Shown here piece by piece: positions 8,515 through 13,160 of a stretch of 13,160 nt of DNA. Below the pieces are notes generated by a model that was not told the DNA's origin, did no database searches, and saw nothing but the letters and a program-made list of their open reading frames with translations. Positions within the stretch are counted from its first letter, which is position 1. Each line of letters opens with the position of its first letter. Origin of the DNA: Thermomucor indicae-seudaticae (Eukaryota > Mucoromycota > Mucoromycetes > Mucorales > Lichtheimiaceae); contig JSYX01000784.1 in the NCBI GenBank assembly GCA_000787465.1, positions 1-13,160 of the forward strand, given 5' to 3'. The translations under genes were made by a program, and so were the position numbers.

Positions 8515-9735
8515 TTAAAAAATAGGTCGCGGTACCTTACGTAACTGCAAGCAGAAATGCGACAGATATGTGAAGGTTCCGTCACGTTTCTGCAACGTTT
8601 CTGATTGCTGGTACATCAGACTTTTTGCAGTGGAGGTAGCGTCGCCCAATGCAACCAAAGGGAACCTCGAGCGCGCTTGAGGTGGTGCTTTGCGCCATTT
8701 CCTAATTCTGCTATATGTCAATGACACAACTTTAAGTTTGTCTTAAAGACGCACCTTGGTCCAGGATTTGGCGCTTGCCGAGGATGAACTTCTTTTTCCT
8801 TGCCCTTGTAATTCTTGGACGTCTTCTGTGCAGCTCGTTATTCAATGGTCGACGATTGTATTTCTTCCCACAGTCCAGGAGGATGTTAACAGCTTCCGCT
8901 CCCGCTCGCTGAACGCCGATATAGTTGAGGAATCGCAGTGATGATACTCGATCATCGTAGAAGCGAAGAAGCTGGTGGAAATCTGCAGAGAAGGCTCGCA
9001 AATAATCAACAAGCACGTTTACTCTGCTTGTCTTATTGCTCGGTAGGCGTTCTTCGATATCCAGGATTGCCTTGCCGGTTACTTGGCCACGGTCCTCTTT
9101 CATTTTGAGCATCCGGGCGGTTGAACTTTTTAAGGCCGGCATTAGAGTAATATTCTTCGGACGAGTATTGTCGGATTTGATGCGGGTCCTGTCCATGATC
9201 ATCGCTGGCGACATATATGTGGCCAAGGTTGGGGTCAGCGCCTCAGAGCTTGAATACTTTGAGTAGCTCCTCTGCAGTAATGTCGGTAATGTCTAGATCA
9301 GGGGGGCTTTGCATCTTCCAGACTTTGCACGTGAATAAGATATCCACTGCAAACCCATCCGTCCTAATCGTATTGGTAAAGCATTTCGTTTGTTCTTCGA
9401 CATTCCGACTGTGATCGAAATTGCGAATAAATACCAATCGAACTGTACTAGCCTTTACATCAAACCTACATATCAAAGCGAAGCTTCCGAAAGTTGAAGA
9501 TTTCCGCAATCTGGATTGCTATCATTTTGCGCGCTCGACGTCTTGGAATTCCGCTGTTAATACGTAAGCAATGCTTTCAAGAATTGGGGATCCACAGTCG
9601 CGTATTGTCGTTTGAGCGAATACGACGGCACTAGCGCAAAGAGCTGCTGCTCGGCAACGAATGTGTAGCTCTCAGGCAGGAAGCAGCTACTGCGGTCGAC
9701 CGGGATGGAAAAGCGATACTCAGAAGGGTGGAGGG
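8515..9735 (-). pseudogene. Decayed TnpB/Fanzor-like transposon nuclease relic
   Basis: Pieces of one protein appear in order on the minus strand but in changing frames. The N-terminal part (about 9735-9560) holds FALVPSYSLKRQYATVDP and ends at TAA 9557-9559. About 9509-9246 holds FTNTIRTDGFAVDILF, resembling the TDG motif before RuvC-I in eukaryotic TnpB homologues. TGA 9243-9245 replaces an expected Trp; just past it comes GADPNLGHIYVASDDHG, like the RuvC-I Asp-Pro-Gly region. The frame then shifts near 9100 into about 9097-8735, with LRFYDDRVSSLRFLNYIGVQ, EAVNILLDCGKKYNRRP and a basic stretch. A further shift gives RKWRKAPPQARSRFPLVALGDA (about 8700-8640), and a Cys-rich tail in a third frame may be a zinc-ribbon remnant. 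At least two nonsense codons and several frameshifts rule out function. That this is a coding relic is well supported; the Fanzor assignment is from recalled family motifs. Confidence 0.62.
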
Positions 9736-10243
9736 CTAAGGGAAGGTGTTAAATGCCCAGCAGCGAACATATCAATTGTTGACGCCATCTTTAACAATAG
9801 CTAAGTGAGCACTTTATAAAACCATACCCTTACTCGTGGATATTGTTCGAAAGCATCTGGAAAGAGAGAGAAGGCCATTGTGAGCTTTGCTGAACACAGT
9901 GCAGACCAAGTCTTTATTTGACGCAAAGACAGCATCTGGATTAACGCAAACATTTCTTCAATAATAGAGACTACTAAGTACAAGACTAAGCTAATTTGTA
10001 AAGAGACGAAAACAAAAGGGCGGGAGGAGAGGCAGAGGAAATAATTGTCGCGAGGAGAGGAGAAGGTCCTTTGTTTTACTGCATGAAATGCGATTCTTTT
10101 TCATTTTGCCGACGTGGTTCTATCGCTCGATGTTGCCAAATTCCAGAAAGGCGGTATTAAAAAGACGATGAATGTGTGGCTGATATGTGTGTGTATGTGT
10201 GTGCGTGTGTATGTATGCAAGTTTGCTGAAACGATTTTTTTTT
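9736..10243. other. Intergenic stretch: relic upstream flank and kinase-gene 3' flank
   Basis: About 500 bp without a gene. A palindromic TTTATAAA near 9812-9820 lies roughly 80-100 bp upstream of the relic and could be its old TATA box. The end near 10243 is the kinase gene's 3' UTR, with a (GT)n tract and a T run just beyond the stop. No AATAAA was seen on the minus strand close to the stop. Confidence 0.45.
10185..10217. repeat. Impure (GT)n microsatellite
   Basis: About 33 bp of GT repeats broken by TA and C, read as (CA)n on the minus strand. It lies about 30-60 bp downstream of the kinase-like gene's stop codon, so it is probably in its 3' UTR. Confidence 0.8.
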
Positions 10244-12004
10244 TCATTGCATCGTAAAGTTTTGCAAGAGGATTGGATAGCGTCGCAGGTCGGGATTGGC
10301 AAACCGGGTAACGGATGCAGTCCAGACACTGTCGCCTACTTTGGCTATTGTCAGTGAGGGATCGTCGTCATCTGCATCTGGCTGTTCTGGAAACCGATGG
10401 TTGGCTAAGAATTCGTCACATTCTTGCCGTCGTCGCCGGATATAATCAAGCGTGACGGGATCAAGCGGCAGATTTTCAGGTATTTTCTCTAGCCGTCGGT
10501 AAACCGTGTAGGCATTGGGTCGCTTGGATGGATCAGGTTGCAGGCAGTCCATGTACAAGTCTTGCCATTCTTTGAGAATACCTGGGATAGGCTCGATTCG
10601 ATAAACGGCTGGGTCCACAAGAGCGTCATCGGGAAACGTGATACGTGAGATCAGTTGCCACAAGATAATACCCAATGCATAAATATCAGCTGCGGTCGTT
10701 AATCGCTGCTCTTCCGGTGATTCAGTCATCATTTCCGGTGCCACGTAAGGCCACCGCCCTCCTCCGTGAAGACCACTTTGTCGTCGTCGGCCTGGACGAT
10801 CTTCTGTATTCCGCTGCATAAAAGTGATGTCGGTCAATTCTCCCACATAATCTGCGAAGTTGAGCAAAATATTGCGCGGGTGGACATTTCCGTGCACGTA
10901 GCCCCAATGAAGATCTTTGATCCGCTTCGTGATACTAAGTGCCAATGACCTTGGCTTATCATACGTCTCTGGAATGTCGCGAACTAGACTATCTTCCAAA
11001 TTTCCGTAGGTTGCCTTTTTCATGACAATCACTAATTGACTGAAACCCGTCTTTTCATCGTAATGGAGCGTGAAACCGTACATGGGCGAATTGGCTGCTA
11101 GCAAGATAGGATCGAGATCGAACTGGATTGTGCAAGGAGGGTCAAGTGAGAAATAGAGTGGTGACTAAATAGAACCCCACCCCGGTGATGAGCTCACCTG
11201 ACGCTCAGGATCTACTGTCAAGCCCTTTAAGAAGACCAGATCCCAACGCTCTGGCACATGAGTCAGCCGGTAAGGTGGAACGAAGCGGGCGACAAAGGAT
11301 GGGGACAGTCCTTGGTGCTTCTTTTGGGGTTGTTTATCGACGAACCATGCCGGCGGGAAGAACGGAAGTGTGTTGAGCCTTCCTGTACCGTTGAGAGCAA
11401 GATGTCGATTTGCCTGGTTCAGCCGTACAAGTGAATTGTATGCGTCTTCGAGGAACTGTCGATGATGTGGATGGATATGATGACGCTGTGTGATGTGATC
11501 GAGCCAAGGTTGAATCGTTGTCGGCTTAAAGAAAGGAGGACGCGCGTCTGATGGTGAATCGATATTATCGTTTTCCACCATGGTCGGTTCATCCTCTCGC
11601 GGTATCCAATTCCACATGTGGTCCAGCGAAAAAATCACATTCCATTTTTGATACCACTGGTCCGCCAAGTCCCACACCTTTATCATTATCATGCACTGTT
11701 AGTCAGCCATCCTAGCGCAACGGCTCCACTCACTTCTCCTCCCCTTCCTCTCCTCTCGCCTTTTATCACTCACATAGCGTCCATACTTTGGATGCATTTC
11801 GTATTGGGAATCTTTGTCTTGCTCGAAATGTCCGAAGGCTTCTTCAAAGTCATTGAAGGACAATTCTGGTGGATCGTCATTCGAATGCGCGAGACATGCC
11901 TTGAATCCGTCGAGGTCAAAGCGTTCGGGGCAAGCGGCTATGAGCGGGACGGCGTACAATCGGTAAAACCGGGCATCAGAAGGTAACAGATAACGTAAGA
12001 GCAT
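10244..12004 (-). CDS. Protein kinase-like protein, probable pseudokinase (3 exons)
   Basis: Exons: 12004-11774, 11677-11198 and 11122-10244, giving 529 residues. Introns 11678-11773 (GTGAGT) and 11123-11197 (GTGAGC) keep phase 0. The N-terminal 200 residues match nothing I recognise. The kinase-like domain spans about 200-470. A candidate ATP lysine is Lys228 (LVFLKGL); no glycine-rich loop is visible before it. The catalytic loop reads YVHGNVHPRNILL: HRD is HGN, so the catalytic Asp is Asn316, while loop Asn321 remains. The DFG position reads LTDIT (Asp335). WPYVAPEMM (APE 365-367), AADIYALGIILWQL and PDPSKRP (helix F to subdomain XI) are well kept. The tail after about 470 is Asp-rich. It is likely a signalling scaffold or weak kinase. 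The start at 12004 follows a long CT-rich leader; an upstream coding exon cannot be excluded. Confidence 0.85.
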
Positions 12005-12300
12005 TGGAAACAAAAAGTAAACGAAAGGAAAGAGGAAGAAGAGAACGCGCAAGAGGGAAAAATTGAAAAAAAAGGGATGTGGAGAAAGAGGAAGAGAGGG
12101 TCGCGTGTCGGGAAAGAGTGTAAAGTAGGCCGCTTATCCCGTCAATCGCGAACGGGCATTGGTACCCCCGTCGTGGACACAAAGAAGGCCCAGTGGCCGA
12201 TGGCCCGATCTAGACCCTTTGCGGAGAAATGTGCTTGACTCGACTCTTCTGTCCCTTCTTACTGCGGGGGAAAGACTTGTACAAAAAAGTAATGGCTATC
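12005..12300 (-). promoter_or_regulatory. CT-rich leader and promoter of the kinase-like gene
   Basis: From about 12010 to 12120 the minus strand is strongly pyrimidine-rich (runs of CTCTTCTTCCTC), as in fungal 5' leaders. No clear TATA or CCAAT box was seen upstream. Assignment is by position. Confidence 0.4.
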
Positions 12301-12876
12301 CCCTTAACCTTCCTCGTCTTCTTCATCTTGTATTTGCCATCTCTCTCTGTGTGTATATGTGTGTGACCTCTGACATGTTCTTTGACTCTGCGGTTTTGCC
12401 TGGGTCATGGGGCTCGAAGCTATCTTTGTAACTCATGTGATTTGAGCCAGTTTTATATAAGTGCATCATCATCTTATGTGGTCTCCTGCAACAGACAGAA
12501 CAATGAAATGGAAGATTACACCAAGTAGCGAAGTGAACCTGTGATTATGACATTGATCAAACATACATGCGACTTGCCTTATTTTTCCAGCGGCAACGGG
12601 TTACCATTATTGACAGGTGAATACCAATATAAGCAAGAAGTGCGCCGGTCTCAATCATGTCTCTATAATGCTGCAAAGTCCAGAATATACCAATCATACC
12701 CTGATCGTATCTGCCAAGTATGCCATGAAACAGTCTACTCTGGACGCCTGTAATTAGTGGAGATCTGGATCTTTCAGTAACCAGCAACGTGAAGGTTAAT
12801 TTTCAAGACAGGGACCATGCTCATCATGGATTCTCCGGCAAAGTCCATCTTGTTTCCTGAGGAACTAATGACGGAT
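12301..12876. other. Intergenic stretch with no supported gene
   Basis: About 575 bp. It contains a short CT/GT microsatellite (about 12338-12364) and a plus-strand TATATAA-like motif at 12453-12460 with no good plus-strand gene after it. Two opposing open frames overlap: 12541-12753 (+, containing CxxC) and 12557-12787 (-, with a hydrophobic segment GALLAYIGIHLSIM). Both look slightly protein-like and at most one can be real, so neither is called. The rest is probably 3' flank of the gene ending at 12877. Confidence 0.4.
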
Positions 12877-13046
12877 TCAATGGATTATCTTTGCAACGGC
12901 TGCTACTGTTTGTGTCGTAGCTCGGTCAATTTGTCGCAAAGCATCGGTCACTGTCGGATGGGCCTTGCTATACGCGGAATTCCCGGTTATGGACAGTTCT
13001 GGCTCCGTCCAGTTTATCATTTCCGTAGGATTTGGGGGAGCTTCTT
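12877..13046 (-). CDS. Partial gene: probable last exon, unknown protein
   Basis: A minus-strand frame of 55 codons ends at TGA 12877-12879. It reads protein-like throughout (EAPPNPTEMINWTEPELS, then TDALRQIDRATTQTVAAVAK), with balanced charge and a C-terminal amphipathic helix. A CTGTAG acceptor sits immediately upstream (13047-13052), so I take it as the 3' exon of a gene whose other exons lie beyond the window edge. The upstream frame from 13160 is also open (ending QRDVLLNKL) but closes at TAG 13047-13049, in a different phase. No family is recognised. It could also be a short single-exon protein starting at the internal Met (47 residues). Confidence 0.35.
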
Positions 13047-13049
13047 CTA

Positions 13050-13080
13050 CAGTTTATTCAACAAAACATCGCGTTGTGAT
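13050..13080. repeat. 31-bp dispersed repeat, copy 2
   Basis: Thirty of 31 bases match 7971-8001. It lies right next to the acceptor of the partial exon ending at 12877, so it would be at the end of an intron if that exon is real. A 14-bp piece (AGTTTATTCAACAA) also occurs exactly at 88-101. Confidence 0.8.
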
Positions 13081-13160
13081 ATAGAAAAGTCTACAGTAAA
13101 TGTAAAATTCAAATTGCGTGTAGAAAAAGATCGGATGTGCAGGAAGAGGATGTACCATTT

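Noticed and set aside
12185..12260. GGCCCAGTGGCCGATGG resembling a tRNA D-arm
   Set aside because: No matching acceptor stem, anticodon arm or T-loop (GGTTCGANTCC-like) follows on either strand.
12541..12787. Opposing open frames, one with CxxC (+) and one with a hydrophobic stretch (-)
   Set aside because: They overlap on opposite strands, neither has a known motif or a good start context, and evidence does not favour either.
1..13160. CRISPR array, bacterial operon or rRNA
   Set aside because: No regularly spaced repeats or rRNA-like sequence; split genes with GT-AG introns show this is eukaryotic nuclear DNA.

Overview
The window is nuclear DNA of a filamentous fungus. It most likely comes from Mucoromycota (Mucorales or a close relative). 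This rests on short GT-AG introns of 55-133 nt that each restore a clean reading frame, on pyrimidine-rich leaders and on the flavour of the proteins. No species can be named from sequence alone.

Layout: (1) 447-1383 (+), a two-exon gene for a 293-residue low-complexity, probably nuclear protein of unknown function. (2) 1441-3523 (-), an eight-exon gene for a membrane-anchored ER protein disulfide isomerase-like protein with two thioredoxin domains (CHHC and CGFC). It runs tail-to-tail with gene 1, with only 57 bp between the stop codons. (3) 3733-5532 (-), a five-exon gene for cytosolic 6-phosphogluconate dehydrogenase, essentially complete. (4) 6291-7532 (-), an intronless FAD-dependent monooxygenase, with a TATA box and an imperfect tandem duplication carrying two TGACTCA sites upstream. 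(5) About 8515-9735 (-), a decayed, multiply broken coding relic that looks like a eukaryotic TnpB/Fanzor-type transposon nuclease. (6) 10244-12004 (-), a three-exon protein-kinase-like gene whose HRD catalytic motif reads HGN, so it is probably a pseudokinase. (7) 12877-13046 (-), a coding-like 3' exon, probably the end of a gene that continues beyond the window.

Genes 2, 3, 4 and 6 lie head-to-tail on the minus strand but have separate promoters, and nothing suggests a functional cluster. They cover ER oxidative folding, the oxidative pentose phosphate pathway (NADPH supply), flavin oxygenation and signalling. The region from 7.5 to 9.8 kb is the accessory part: a duplicated promoter repeat, a dispersed 31-bp repeat and the transposon relic. 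All exon joins were made by eye from splice signals, frame continuity and protein-family expectations; no alignment or transcript data were used.
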